64,000 nt of DNA from Trichostrongylus colubriformis (lineage: Eukaryota > Nematoda > Chromadorea > Rhabditida > Trichostrongylidae): positions 57,438,646 through 57,502,645 of the forward strand of contig OZ022256.1 in NCBI GenBank assembly GCA_963978905.1, in the 5' to 3' direction. Of the stretch, positions 23,901-36,070 are shown piece by piece. The notes beneath the pieces are model-generated. The model was not told where the DNA came from. It saw nothing but the letters and a program-made list of their open reading frames with translations, and did not search any database. A program made the translations under genes and the position numbers. Positions within the stretch are counted from its first letter, which is position 1, and every line of letters begins with the position of its first letter.

Positions 23901-26834
23901 CGAACGTCTCCTATCACGTGATCTGCTTCTATCACTCCTTCTGCGATCCCTGCTTCGGCTACGTTTACGATCTCGAGACTTCGATCGACTACGACGACGT
24001 CGACGATCACGACTTGAGCTACGTTTCCTGTCGCGACTAGAACTGCGCTTACGCTTCTTACGATCACGGCTTCGCGACCTGAATATAGTGGCTATGCTAA
24101 ACGAACTGAATGCATGCCTTATCCTGAAATCGGCAGAATCTGAAAATCCATAAGTATCCTCGTCGATCCTCAGGGGTTTTCCATGAGACGGCATGTGAGC
24201 TTTGCGCCAAGAGCCTGCAACAATGGCCCGAACCAACCGTTCACCGATGTCGGCTTATTTTGCCCATCACCTACGTTCATCAGTTATTCACATTCTGCAA
24301 CCAAAACTCTGTGAACAAAAAATACTCAAACTGTACTGGAACGTCTATCACTTCATCCAACGTGCCTTATCACTATGATATGAATCAACGAAGAAAAATA
24401 AGCCAACATTCAGAAAGCTATGTGAAAAAAAGATTTTTTTCACGAGTCACCTACGCAGCGTACACTTGAACTGGAGCGACCTTAGCCATTTTCCATTACA
24501 AGTCACGATAGCCTTCAAAGTTGGAAATTTTGACTACCTTTCAGTAGGGATGTAACCTCACATAGTCAACAACTGATGAACTTATATCGATTAATAGTGA
24601 ACGATTGGCTCGTGTTTTGATGGCCGCATTGCATGGTCACGACGCGTACCTTTTCCATTGGAGTATACGTGAGGGATCGACTTTCGTTAACGCACGTATG
24701 CCGGTCACAAATCCATGCGGGTTCGCAATATCGTCTACAACGACGAGCAAGTCTAAGTACAATGTAACGAATTCACACCAGTTTTAACCCTTTGCATATA
24801 TAGAAGCCATTTGTGTTTTTTGTTGTTTCTTCTGTATATCATGGCGTTATTCCGCAACCGATCAATTTGGTCTGACGGCTCAGCGTAGTGATACCGCCAA
24901 AGTATGTCTATCACCTAGACGAGTCCGTACGGAATTCCCCTTGATAAAACAACGCAAACGCAGTTGTTCCCCAGTTCAGGGTAAAAAAGGAAAGCGGTGT
25001 TTAGTCAAAACAGTACGCTCCTGACAAATAAAAGAGCATTAAATTCCCCTGATCAAGCCAGACCACAATGACTGGCTACCGAATAACGCTCCTACTTCTT
25101 GATGTATCAGTCCCATTACTTGTTTTTACGGTGGGAGACACGCCAAAAACATTTGAAGATGCCAAGGACTTTTTTCAATTATTCCTGATATGCATGCCTG
25201 GATGGCATTTACGTGACCGAAAATCCAATATTTTCATCGAAAAAATTGCTTGATCACAACGTAGTAACCCACTGATTCAAAATACAGTATCTCAATATCA
25301 AATACAGAACGAGGGCTTCTAAATCTTATCATGTTCTCATAATGAGCTTCTACGGTAGCGCCCTCAGTTACACCCTTTGATCAACGTCCAATCTTACCTT
25401 GAACGACTTTTGCTTCGAGTCTTGTCTTTCTTTTTCTTAGACGAACCGTTCTCCTTGTCTTTCTCGGCGGTCACTGTTTCCTTGGTGTCGCTGCTCACGG
25501 TCTGTAAAAAAAGAAAATCATTCTCAGAGATCAAAAGAAAACTGATCGTAAGAGCTACCACACGCCTCTTCTTAACTGCAACTATTTTAAATTGATAGTA
25601 GTAAATTGGTAATCAATAGATACTAAATCGATAGTGAAAATCCCAAGTACTAACCCAATGAGGAGGGAGGAGGGCAAGTTGCTGGATGCGGAATAAACAA
25701 AAAATACGACCTTCGTGTTAGAGACCTACAAACATCTTTAGCCCGGTAAAACTAGTGCCACGTTTAAAATTCTGTTGATATGGCAATGAACACTTGTCTC
25801 TTCCCCCCCCCCCTCCCCTCCATCCCTCACAACGCTGTTTGGGACAACACTGAATCGCAGACATTATAGTAACATTCTAGAAAGCGCGTAACTAGAAAGA
25901 CCTGAAATATCACAAGACCTACATACCACTAAAATATTCTGAACTTTCACAGCGGCTGAGTCTTCAGTGTTTCGAAAGGATCAACAATACTCTTTGGCAT
26001 TATTGTTATTTACCACTACCCCTGTTGTATTGGTCGATCTAAAAAAACTAAAAACTTTCCTGTTAAAGGCTTTGGTAAGCAACTAATCTAATGGTGAAAC
26101 GAGAATTCGCTAAAACAAGGATGTCCCGCGCCAGCGCACTATTCAAAGAGTACCAATTCAAAGTGATTGGCACTCCTTCTAAAAACAATGAACTGATATC
26201 CTTTTATGATAGCGGCTCCCCATTAAGGACCACTGTTGAACACTCGTTCACAAAAGGGTAAAAATGCAACACAAATGGCGCCCATAATTTACGGATCCCA
26301 ACATACTGACTTGAGAATTATTCTTCGGTTGCGCTCCCCTTGTGCACATTAGGAAAAGCAGCCATTTATCTCTTTGTGACAACTGCCCTCGCGCCACTTT
26401 TGCTACTTCAAAAAAAAGATAACTGCAACAATTTGTTAAATCGTCTGTGCTCCGTTCAGAATGAAACCGCACTTCTAACCATAGCAGCAATTCGAAATGT
26501 GACTACTGAGTCGACAACCAAAGTGGGGAAACAAACCAGGAAAGGGGGAACTTTTTTAAGTTGCTAAAATATTTCCACATTGCAAGTGTTTGAAATAAAC
26601 GATGCAGTAAATGTACAACTTTCAGATCTTCAATCAAAAAACCCCTTGCAAAGCAGAGACGACACGTATAAGACTTAAAACGATTACTTTTTTTTTATCT
26701 ATGTAGCTCTTACAAGTATGCAAACATTTCTCCACTGATCTCCATTCGCGACACACATAGCTCACCTCCGACGATTTCGATTCCAGCGCATTCTCAAGCA
26801 TGTCGTCGACGTCGAATCCAGCATCATCGGCCAT
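20922..26834 (-). CDS. rbm-39: RNA-binding splicing factor RBM39 (CAPER-alpha)
   Basis: Complete 14-exon gene, 1749 nt, 582 aa (human protein 530). Exons: 26766-26834, 25398-25501, 23899-24078, 23704-23837, 23510-23634, 23189-23369, 22993-23090, 22791-22937, 22565-22657, 22385-22493, 21678-21835, 21393-21545, 21054-21170, 20922-21002; all phases agree. Domain order: acidic N-terminus (MADDAGFDVDDML), Arg/Ser domain at about 50-160, RRM1 at about 197-270 (RNP2 LFILQI, RNP1 KGIAYVEF), RRM2 at about 300-375 (RNP2 LHVSQL, RNP1 LGYGFVTF), an Ala/Gln-rich linker, then a U2AF-homology motif RRM at about 450-545 with GNVYVKCPS and the ligand-binding R-x-F in GRWFSGK, followed by ITANYVPVSSYHELFPDA. 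Known role of the family: nuclear pre-mRNA splicing with U2AF/SF3B1 and transcriptional coactivation. The C-terminal 26 residues are Pro/Gly-rich. A possible trans-splice acceptor, CTCGTACAG, lies about 15 bases before the ATG. Confidence 0.96.
24085..25390. other. Large second intron of rbm-39
   Basis: About 1.3 kb between the Lys-rich exon (25398-25501) and the RS-domain exon (23899-24078). I see no embedded gene. The first intron (25502-26765) is similar in size and holds a C-homopolymer at about 25806-25813. Confidence 0.6.
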
Positions 26835-27430
26835 TGTTGTGCTTCACTGTACGAGAAGGGATTCACTGAAGAAGAACTACCTCCTGCTCCTGCCACAAGT
26901 CCAATCACACCAACGACCGCACCGATATGCAACCGATAATCGAAATTTTCATCGCAACGGCGTCACACAACGAATCGATCGCGAGCCCCGCCCACTACGA
27001 ATGGAGCACGATTGTGGAATTGGAGGGAGTTCAAAATTTTGCTGATACCAAATATATTCAAAGCTTTTTAGTTAAGTAAGCTTTTCCAAGAGCATTCGAC
27101 AGTTATTAGAGTGCTACATTTAAGGGTATGGCTGAATCATTACAATAGTGGTGGGCTGTAGGAATTCTCAGTGAGCAACGAAGAAATCGTGGACAGAATC
27201 GTAGAATATTACAGTTTCATTGGTTCCTTACAAAGGAAAGCTATGTCTACTAGCAAATAAAGATTTAGCATTGAACCTTATCAGCTCATAAAATTTGGTG
27301 AACAAAATCAACGAGTTGATTTCGAGTCCCGATATAAAAATGAAGAAAGCAACTTCGAGGAGCGAAACGAATTCGCAAAAATGAATCGAATTGCCATAAA
27401 GAATAAGGAAAACCCGCTAGTTACCAGGAT
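26835..27430. promoter_or_regulatory. Upstream region of rbm-39
   Basis: No gene. A GC-box-like GAGCCCCGCCCAC lies near 26980. No TATA box near the start, in contrast to genes A and B, which would fit a housekeeping promoter. Confidence 0.35.
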
Positions 27431-27599
27431 TTGCAATTATCAACGCCTGATCTAAGTGGAAACTGTTTAAAAAAAAGCAGAAAAATGGAAAAATTCAGCA
27501 CTTCGAGCGTAATATGCAACAGAGCGCGGTTTGTCGCTGGAGCACACAGGCGTCACCGATCCTGTCTCCATCTTCGAAGAGCATTTGCACTTACAAATG

Positions 27600-28035
27600 T
27601 GGCTACTCCTATAAGAGCTTTGTATGGAGCTTCTATGTAGTCCCCTGAACTACGGTCGGCTATCCTCAGGGCAATCCCTGGTATCGAGGAAAACAGCCGC
27701 TTCGGTACGATTTCTCCCCATCTAGGGGTACCAGATACGACCCCCCTCCTCAACATTTCTTTGACCCTAACAATACCAATAATGGTTGCCGGATTCTATA
27801 GTTGCAATGTGTTCTATTGATATTATTTTGTGACTCTTACTTGAATTAAAGAGATACTTATTTCACACTTCCTCATGCGAGATCGCTGCGAAGGACCCTT
27901 CCGTTCTCGTCTGCTTATTGAAAGTTTAGATTTTAGCGCTTATCGCAGAACTCTGTATAGACAACCCCCCCCCCCACCCATCCGTCCGGTCAAATACGAC
28001 TCCCCTGTTGAGGAGCCCTCTACTCCCGATATACC
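27600..28035 (+). repeat. GGTCGTATTTGACC family repeat, full-length copy
   Basis: Landmarks in order: CAGCCGCTTCGGTACGA, a pyrimidine-rich TACGACCCCCC, GCAATGTGTTCTATTG, a GAGATCGCTGCGAAGG core, TCTGCTTATTGAAAGTTTAG, then a C-run and GGTCAAATACGACTC with GAGGAGCCCTC. The same order occurs at 54660-54995 and reversed at 49790-50130. No start-to-stop frame is shared among copies, so it looks non-coding. Confidence 0.7.
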
Positions 28036-29035
28036 CTGGCTATCCAGCACAAAGCAAGTGTTTATGATTCAAACGTATTTTATGTTGATTCTCCGATTCA
28101 AGAAAGATGAAATCTTGTCGGGCCTCGATTCTATGATAGTGAAAGAATTATGCAACGCTTTCTGCCGCTACCGCATTCTCTGAGATTGTCTTTTTCGGTT
28201 GGACCGTTTTTAAGCCAAAAAAGTAAAGGAGGTACTGATTCCATAGCCAGCGGAACCAACTTAGAACCCAATGTGAATCAATGCGTTTCAGACAAAGTTA
28301 CGTCACCATAACGCCAGCTGATGTCACTCAAACAGATGCGTCTGGTCTGCGTTGATGTTCCGATAGTACCAGCCGCCCGTTCCGACGAGCAGTCGGTTTC
28401 TTCCACTAGTTAACGGCACTGTGACTGATTTCAGTGATCTAAGCTGCTACTTAGAATAACTGAGTTATTTCCACCCAAATAGCTGCTCGAAATCATGAAG
28501 ACTAAGAAAAATAAGATTAATGCATAGTCTCTCCTGGGAGTGATTGAGAAAGTCTCAGATGTTTCAGAAAAACAAGAAATTCCTCTGGGAAGCATTCCAG
28601 CCCTATTTGCTGCATGGCAACTTTTAGCTGAATGGGGTCTCAGAAAGATGATGATGTTATGTGGACGCGTGGGCTAAAATACATGTTGCAAAGCCACAAA
28701 AAGAAACTATAAGCATACCTTTCACCATTCGTAGCCGGCCGTAACAGCTGATGAGTACCAGAGTCATATGGAAAGGAATGCCGTCAGAAATAGCACCTTA
28801 GCAAGCGTCAGGGATCACGGAAATGGAGTAGAGTGAGTGGCACATCCCGAAGGCACGGCTTTACCGCTACTGGTCCTTCTCTTTCTCAAGGACTCTCTCT
28901 TATTACTTGAAGCCTGGAAACGAGATGGGCATGATCAATGAAGAAAGCCTTGTGCTGACGTTTTTTTTTGTGAAATAGTTTGATACACAATTTCACTTGC
29001 GAAAAATCAAGAAAAGGGAAACCTACATGTACTCC
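28036..29035. other. Gene-free stretch
   Basis: Nothing I can support; no recognisable repeat other than short AT-rich runs. Confidence 0.5.
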
Positions 29036-29041
29036 ATTTCG

Positions 29042-29184
29042 GAGCGCCTGATAGGGCGTGGCCTACGGACATGGTTGAGTGGCGAGAGTGAGAGTGTGTG
29101 GCAAGAGTGGGAGTGTGTGGCGAAGTGGGGAGTTTGTACACTCTCACTCCCCTCAGTCCGTAGGCCACGCCCTATCAGGCGCTC
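29042..29184. repeat. Perfect 29-bp inverted repeat hairpin
   Basis: Arms 29042-29070 and 29156-29184 are exact complements (left arm begins GAGCGCCTGATAGGGCG). The 85-base loop contains degenerate tandem units of GAGTGTGTGGC. The exact match indicates recent origin or selection for pairing. No coding frame spans it. Confidence 0.85.
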
Positions 29185-29339
29185 GAAAAGGACTGAAGGA
29201 TTCGGCTTACTTCCATAAGGCTTTGGCTTTTCTTCAGAATGGATATCGAATACGTGGTTCATCTAGAAGTATACGCTCAGCTCTGATTACCTTCTCTTAA
29301 TTGTCGCAGTCGAAATAAAGTTGAATAAATTAAAAGAGG

Positions 29340-29660
29340 TTGATAGGGATGGCTCAGGCTAAATATGGAAGATTTGTTGAAGGTGAAAGACAAAGTGCTT
29401 AGAGTTTGAAAGTGAAGAAAAACGGGATGAAACGGTCAGAAATCTAGGTAGTGAGACCCCTTCTCATCGTTGTCTCCAAAAAGGGGTGGACCACGTTGGC
29501 AAAAGGGGTGGGTCACGTCGAAACAGGTGGCACGAAAAAGACGGCTCCTGTAAAGGCCGCAGCCGCTCCTTCTCACCGGAAATTTCTGGGAGTCGTAGTT
29601 TCCGTTTGGACGATTCACATCAGGGGTTCTTATTATTCACATTAACCCTACCAATGACTT
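29340..29660. repeat. ACGGTCAGAAAT repeat family, copy 1
   Basis: Shares with 56700-56960 the order: AATATGAAAG-like lead, GTGAAGAAAAACGGGATGA, ACGGTCAGAAAT, a G-rich segment with TGGACC/TCCG, then an AAACAGG...GGCT core. Open frames in both copies are unrelated, so I treat it as an interspersed repeat. Confidence 0.5.
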
Positions 29661-32600
29661 GGAGGCTTGTCCGTAAGGCCCAAAATCCATATGCAACTAC
29701 CTTCTGCTACCTTTTTTCTTTCTTCTGCTTTTTTTGAGCCTTCTTGAAATTGAGAGAGAAATTTTGAGCTCTTACCCTGTTTCATATGCATTTAGATCAA
29801 GCTGTATGAGGTTCGAAATGAAAGGATATTCGGTCTATACTGTTGTTTCCAGATGGGCAAAATGAACCAAGATGACACATCCCCCTCAAACATGAAAATT
29901 CACTTTAATTTCCTCCCCGTTGCCCTTTCGTTTCTAGAAGATTCGCCGATAAAAAACCTCGCAGCTCATCGACGAAATGTTACAAACTTGTGTTTTACTT
30001 TCAGTTTGTTGGGAAAATGTCTTGGGACACATCTTCTACCCAGAGCTCTTTGCCGGAATGTCTGCCCCCGTCCTTCACTTCGCTCCCTATCGACGACCAT
30101 TGCGCACATCCTTTCCTGGATGGGGTGATCCCCGAGGGAACCGGCCGAAGTCAATACACAAAGCCGTATCAAACCTCTCCTTCCAGCCCACATACATTTC
30201 TCGTTTATTCGATTTCAGTAGCTTAGCAAAGTACGCGTCAGTCCTTAAAAGCCTGCCCTCGATTGCCAAAATTGGTAGCGCAGCTTTTAAGCGAGTTACC
30301 TCACCTGCTGTTCTCCGTCTAGAGTGAAACTCCCTCCTAACTCTACCGTTTTGATGTGAATTGAATTATTTTTGATACATATCTGATTTTATTTCGCACT
30401 GTCTAATCACTGTAAGGTATGGCGTATCAAGGGCTGACCAGCTTTTTGCTTACTATTCAGTTTTTTATTTGAAACGATCTCTCCGTAAGCATTTTTCTTT
30501 TTGATCCGTCCCGGTATGATCATTTTACTGCTGTTACTGTTATCAGCTACCATATGCAGAACGACAGCAGGTAGTATCAAATTTATACCAAAAAATGGGA
30601 GGAGCAACGAGGTGCATCGTCTTGCGTGGCCGGCATGGCTTGCGTGGCCGGCGACGATCGCCATATATCTAATGTTTTACCTTATGTGTAGAATTATTTC
30701 CTGAATTATATTTCTGAATCATGAACTGTAAATTATAACATTTTTCCTCCAAGGATGAGGAAAGAAACAGGGTAGTAGCTCTGAAATTACATGAACCTGG
30801 TTACTGTAATTTTTGATAATATCATCGGTAGTCACTGTAAGGCTGTCCAGCTCTTTCCATCTCATTTAAGAGAGTTAGTAAAGAAATAAACAATCACAAA
30901 CAAAAAAACCGTTTTCAAAAGAGTTAGGGGGAGAAGCAAGGAAGTAGTTTAATCTCCGTTCCGCACGTGCTCTTAGATGGGGGTTGATCTTAGAGATAAC
31001 CTCCCTCTGTGCTCATCAGTAAGGTGAGGGAGGTCGGCATGTTTTGCACAATATCTATTCATGTATTTAATTATATAATCCTTTCTTTCTCGTGAGAATT
31101 TGTAAATTTTTTGTAATCTGGAATTTAGAGCAGTTTGCTGGTGCACGTAGCAGGGAAGAGGACGCCACAGACGACAGTAGCTAAACAGCTATGTAGTGTG
31201 TGTCATGGCAATGTTCTTGACATCGCTAAAGTAAAGGTGTTATCGTGCACTCGTGGAAACGTAGATAAAAGGGCCTATTTGTTACTTCCATGATTATATT
31301 ATGGTATTTTTGCTTTCACAAAAAATGTAGCTCAAGCTAATTTTCGGTCGTAACCCGAACTCACTAGCTCATATTAAAGATTAAGATATATTAAAGGCTG
31401 AAATGCGAAATTTCTATTTTATGATTTAAATAACAAGTATTTTATTCGAGAAACTGTAAAAGTAGTGAACTGTTTCATCCGTGTAGCATCGTAGTGAAAT
31501 TTAAAGGAAATTCCTCCTTTCTTTGACGTTGAGGCTTTTTCGCGCGTTCCTTTGCGCACGCCCAGAGTGAACAATAAATCTAGTCGAAAATAAAAAGTCA
31601 ATCGTGTTGCTCCTTTCAAGATGCCGACAAGTCCTGATTTTGTGATGTTTTCGAAAATTTCCGATTTCGTAATTTCTCAAAAATTATGGATACATCAATA
31701 TTGCCTAGAAAATTTGAGGCACACAACGCTATTGAAATGAATGTTGTTGTAATCCAATTCAGTGAAGATTTTTTCATTGAGTTCTGACAGAAAATTTGAC
31801 AAATTCGGTAAATTTTCGAATTGGAAGCTTAACTTTTTGAGAAATCTCCTCCTCGCATTTTCAGCATCCCCATCCAAGATTAGACACAGTTACAGCTTCT
31901 AGTTGATAGTTCACCTTTGATTAAAGTGGCGCAGCGCCAAGCTATGTACGATCAGAATACAGCATGGTGCCTAGGAAATTTGTCGCATGGATACAACCCC
32001 TCTCATGCTTTTTCAATACGACCTGTTTTCTAACCAACAAAGCTAATTCTATGCTGTGTCTCCTCATATCACCCCAATCCCATTCAGCCCGTCACTTTGA
32101 TGTTTGTTGATGCTGTTTATGTTTGTCTTGTGGTTTGTAACCATTATGTCCCCTCTAAAATGCGATCCCTGGACCAAAACATGACCCCCCGGGGATCCCA
32201 CATACCTCATTTACCGTTATATATGTACGTCAAGGATAAAGTTATCTGTGAACCCATAACTCCTACTCCCACGAAGTGCCTTTTATCCCTACCATATATA
32301 AAACGCTTCGTCTGACTGAACGTCCCTCCGCCTGTCACGATTAAGTATTATATGAAAAACGACCCGCGTAGATGGAACAACTGTGGTATGGCTAGGGCAT
32401 GGGACAAGAAGTAAGAAGCATACATGGACCATGTTAAGCTCCGCCCACAGAGGGCGGGGCGTGCACTGGTGAAATATGAAACATTATTTCCAATAGGTGG
32501 AGTGGCATCAGTAGAGCAAACCTCTGAGGTTTCATATTGAAGACGTGAAGGAAGGATCCTCACCCTTGAGCCAAGCAAGAAAAAGAACGGTTGTGCTGTC

Positions 32601-33404
32601 CGCTAATAGTTCATTAAAACCACATGCAAAGGGCATGACAGGTACTGAAGCGAATGAAATGAGCCGTGTAAAAGCAGCCACTACACACATGCTTAGTAGA
32701 CTGCTCATCAATTACGTCATCGTTGTCACGTACACCCCGAACGCAACCCCGAAAATGAATCCCAGGGTTTAAGTGGGATATATTGGAACACTCATCGTGT
32801 TCAGATGACATCGCACGCATACGAACCTCGTTTATCATTTGCCATTTGTTTCACCGATATGTAATTTTCGTCGATCATTTCCTTGGTTCATTTATTGGCA
32901 TGGTTATGTACTTCTTATCAGACGGGTTCAAGAAAACGAAAACTAATAGTATTGCCACGTACCCAAAAAATCTGATAGATTGTAGTTTTTTTTTTTGAGA
33001 GGAAAGTCCCCACAACAACTACTGTCTCCTCTAAGTTAGTGTATGGGCAAGGCTCCATCCGCCATTCCGACTTTCTTGCCGTGTGGCTTGTTAATGAAAC
33101 ATGTCATTAGCAGTTCTTGTAAATATATTCTATGCATGAAGCTGAAGTTGGCCTCAATTGATATTCTTAAATGCAATCCTTCGAAAAAAGAAGCCGAAAA
33201 AATAGAGAAAAAGGTAAATATCTGATTGCAAGCCTGCTCGCTGACTTACTCTAGTTTTTCTGAGCTTATGAACTATTAGATCACCAACACACCTGATGAC
33301 AGCTTTCGCACGGCGGGCTACTGCCAAAATCATCATTCATCAGGAATTTAAAATTATAAAAAAATATTCAATATTGTGGTGTTGCGAAGTCTCATGATTA
33401 TCTG
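29661..33404. other. Gene-poor stretch
   Basis: No exon chain found. A tandem GCTTGCGTGGCCGGC pair lies near 30622-30650. Sequence near 32290-32600 resembles, in inverted form, part of arrestin intron 7 (about 48990-49270), sharing the words CCCGCCC and GACAGGCGGA. Open frames are short and isolated. Confidence 0.5.
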
Positions 33405-33521
33405 AATGTTCAACAACAACTGAGACCCCAAAATACTTATTCGAAAAACTCGAAAGGCTTCTGAGGAGTCTATTGAGTTATTTGAATAAGTATTTTGGAG
33501 TCACAATTGTTGTTGAATATT
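33405..33521. repeat. 117-bp AT-rich palindrome
   Basis: Arms of about 45 bases (left begins AATGTTCAACAACAAC, right ends GTTGTTGAATATT) flank a short GAGGAGTC-containing loop. The arms share the words CCAAAATACTTATTC and its complement. No gene around it. Confidence 0.75.
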
Positions 33522-36070
33522 CAAAAAATACTCACTTCAATTTTTTTAAAAATTCCATTTCTCAAAAATCATAAAGGCTTATGAGTTCACTTCCTTCATA
33601 AGTGACGACGCTGAGTCCTGCCCCTTCAATAACTGAAATGCTCATGGCTTGTTTACACTCAGCTAATTACAATTCCCATTTTTGTCTGGAATTTCAATGG
33701 TCCAAAGACTAGAACTCAACAAATAAGCTCCCAGTGTCTTCTTACTATTTCGAAAGTTAATTGTTATTGGATGCTGCCATTGGAAAACTCATTTTACAGC
33801 GAAAAACTCATTAGTATATGGCCATCACTACCATGAGGTGCTCAGTGAAATAGTAGGAGGGCAGAAACAGTAGACGAAATTTCCGCAATCCAATACTTTT
33901 CATCATCAAGGGAAGTGTTTCAGATGTAAAATCGCTCCACGCTCTCTCTCTGCCAGGAAAAGTGCACCATTTTTGGAAACTTTGCAGTGAAAATTAAATA
34001 AAAACTATTTAATAAAATATAAGCCGTCTGAGAGCAACAGACACTGTCTCTATGTGATTTGCCTTGTACCACGTTGCTTACCGCTGACTTTGAAGATTGC
34101 TATTTATTTATCTATTTGTTTGTTTATCCCTACTGTGCCGAACCCTCATATAACACAGAATAAGAGGCGTAACTTAGCCATGTGGAAGATTATGTAAACA
34201 ACATTGCCAATAAAGCGATTGATTGAATTCAGCTTTAATTTAATTTGATCCTTTTGTTCTCAATAATTTCAATTTCTTGTTCCCATACTTTATTTGTGTA
34301 TTCGCGTGTAACAAATACTTGTTTGCATACTTTGTTTATGCGTTGGCTCCCTGTTCATTCAATTTATACTTATTTGTAAGTCACTTGTTTACTTAGCTAT
34401 TTTCCAACAATGACGGTTCCCTGCAGACGTGCAAGAACGCTTGGTGTATAAGACAGTTGAAGGAGGATATTTGACGTGACTCACAAGCAAATAGACAGCA
34501 TTCGTTCACTGAGTGAAAGCATTCTGGCATTTCTGCATTGAAGAGTGGCCGAGCATCTTCCAACCGCAAAGAGCCGTCTTCTATAGTCGTTGTTTAGGCT
34601 GTTTATCTCCATCAAGCAGCTGAGGTATTGCTTGGGGAATTAATTCTAATCGCGTACGACGTCGGCGGCAAAATCTCGGTTGTGGGTTGGGTCCAAGAAA
34701 AGCGTTCTTCTTGAAGTGATTTCAGGATCGTCTGCTGAATTCATAAAGTTTGCTGCTTTTAGCTTTTACATTTAGCTCCGTTATTGACATATTGAAGGCA
34801 TCAGTGGGAGGCACTATGTTCATACTTTCTTATCTAGCCTCAAAGACCGTTATAGGGGTAATGTGAATAATAAGGACTCCCATAATGTGCCACCAAAGTG
34901 AAAGCTATGGGTCCAGGAAGACTATGTGTGGTGAAATTCTAAAAGAAAGAAGAGCCTCCGGGCTATAGAAGCCATCTCTTTCTACAGCTGCCACTCGTTT
35001 TAACTGTACCCACCCCTTTCGCTAGCTGATTCCACCTCTTTTCGAAGGCAGCGATGGGAAAGTAGTCCTTTTTTTCGAGTTTTTGGTCACTCCATGCGGC
35101 TTTTTTCATTTTTGTGCTAGTGCACGTGGACTTTCGTATACAATAATCTTTCGATATTCGGCCCTGACTACCCCTACCACTGCCTTCGAAAGCAGGGGAA
35201 ACTTAGCTTGTGAATATTCAAAGCCTTGCGGTATTACTCCACTAATTATTGAAACTTTTATCGACTGCTTTTCTTTTATTGCCAACGAAGGAGGCTTTTT
35301 TTTTGGCCTACCGTATCGACCTTCTCGCTTTCTTCAGAGACCTGAAGATGGCTCGATGCTCGTGATTTGCAAAGTATCCGAACAAAACCCTCCTCTTCTC
35401 CAGCAATTACACAGAGTTCTATGACTATCTGCACATGCCTTCTTGCTCCCCCCTTCCCTCCCCACAACCTGACCATATACAGAAAAGCATCATAATCCAG
35501 CCTTTTGGAGAGGAATGGAATCAAAATTGTAAAAAAAAGTTCCAATGTGGTGGCGATGTAGTGTAAAAGCATAAATCCAAGATTAAAATAATCACCACAG
35601 CGGACGCACATGGGGCTGAGGGTCAAATTCCCACTGAGCCAACCATGCCCTTTTATCTCTACGAAATCGATGCCAGATTAGAAAGTGGAAGTGTCGTGAA
35701 AACTTTAAAATATTTAACTAAATTTTCACCGGCTCCGCAAATCATTGGATGCCGAATGCTTGACATATCCATTTCTGCATGGGAAATGGGTTCATCCTGA
35801 GAAAACCTAGTCAGTTCACTGACATTGACGTCTTCGCACTTTTCACACTTATAAGAAAACCCTTATAAGAAAGTTGTATTTCTTATGAAATCATTGGATC
35901 ACGAGATTTCACTTTCATGAGTAAGGCCAAAAACCATGAGACCTCTTAGTGCGATGAAGTAAGTGAAGTAAATCAATGCGATTGCGTGTATTTGACAAGT
36001 AGCCACATCGGCTACTAATACGTATCAGCTTTCTCAGATTGCTTACATTCCATACCTTCAAGAACTGGTA
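33522..36070. other. Gene-free stretch
   Basis: No supported gene. A reverse-oriented TATTTATTTATC tail lies near 34103. The 113-codon frame at 35083-35424 has no splice context or family resemblance. Confidence 0.5.

Noticed and set aside
35083..35424. 113-codon plus-strand frame
   Set aside because: No ATG-context, no neighbours in phase, composition typical of AT-rich intergenic DNA; the opposite strand is equally open.
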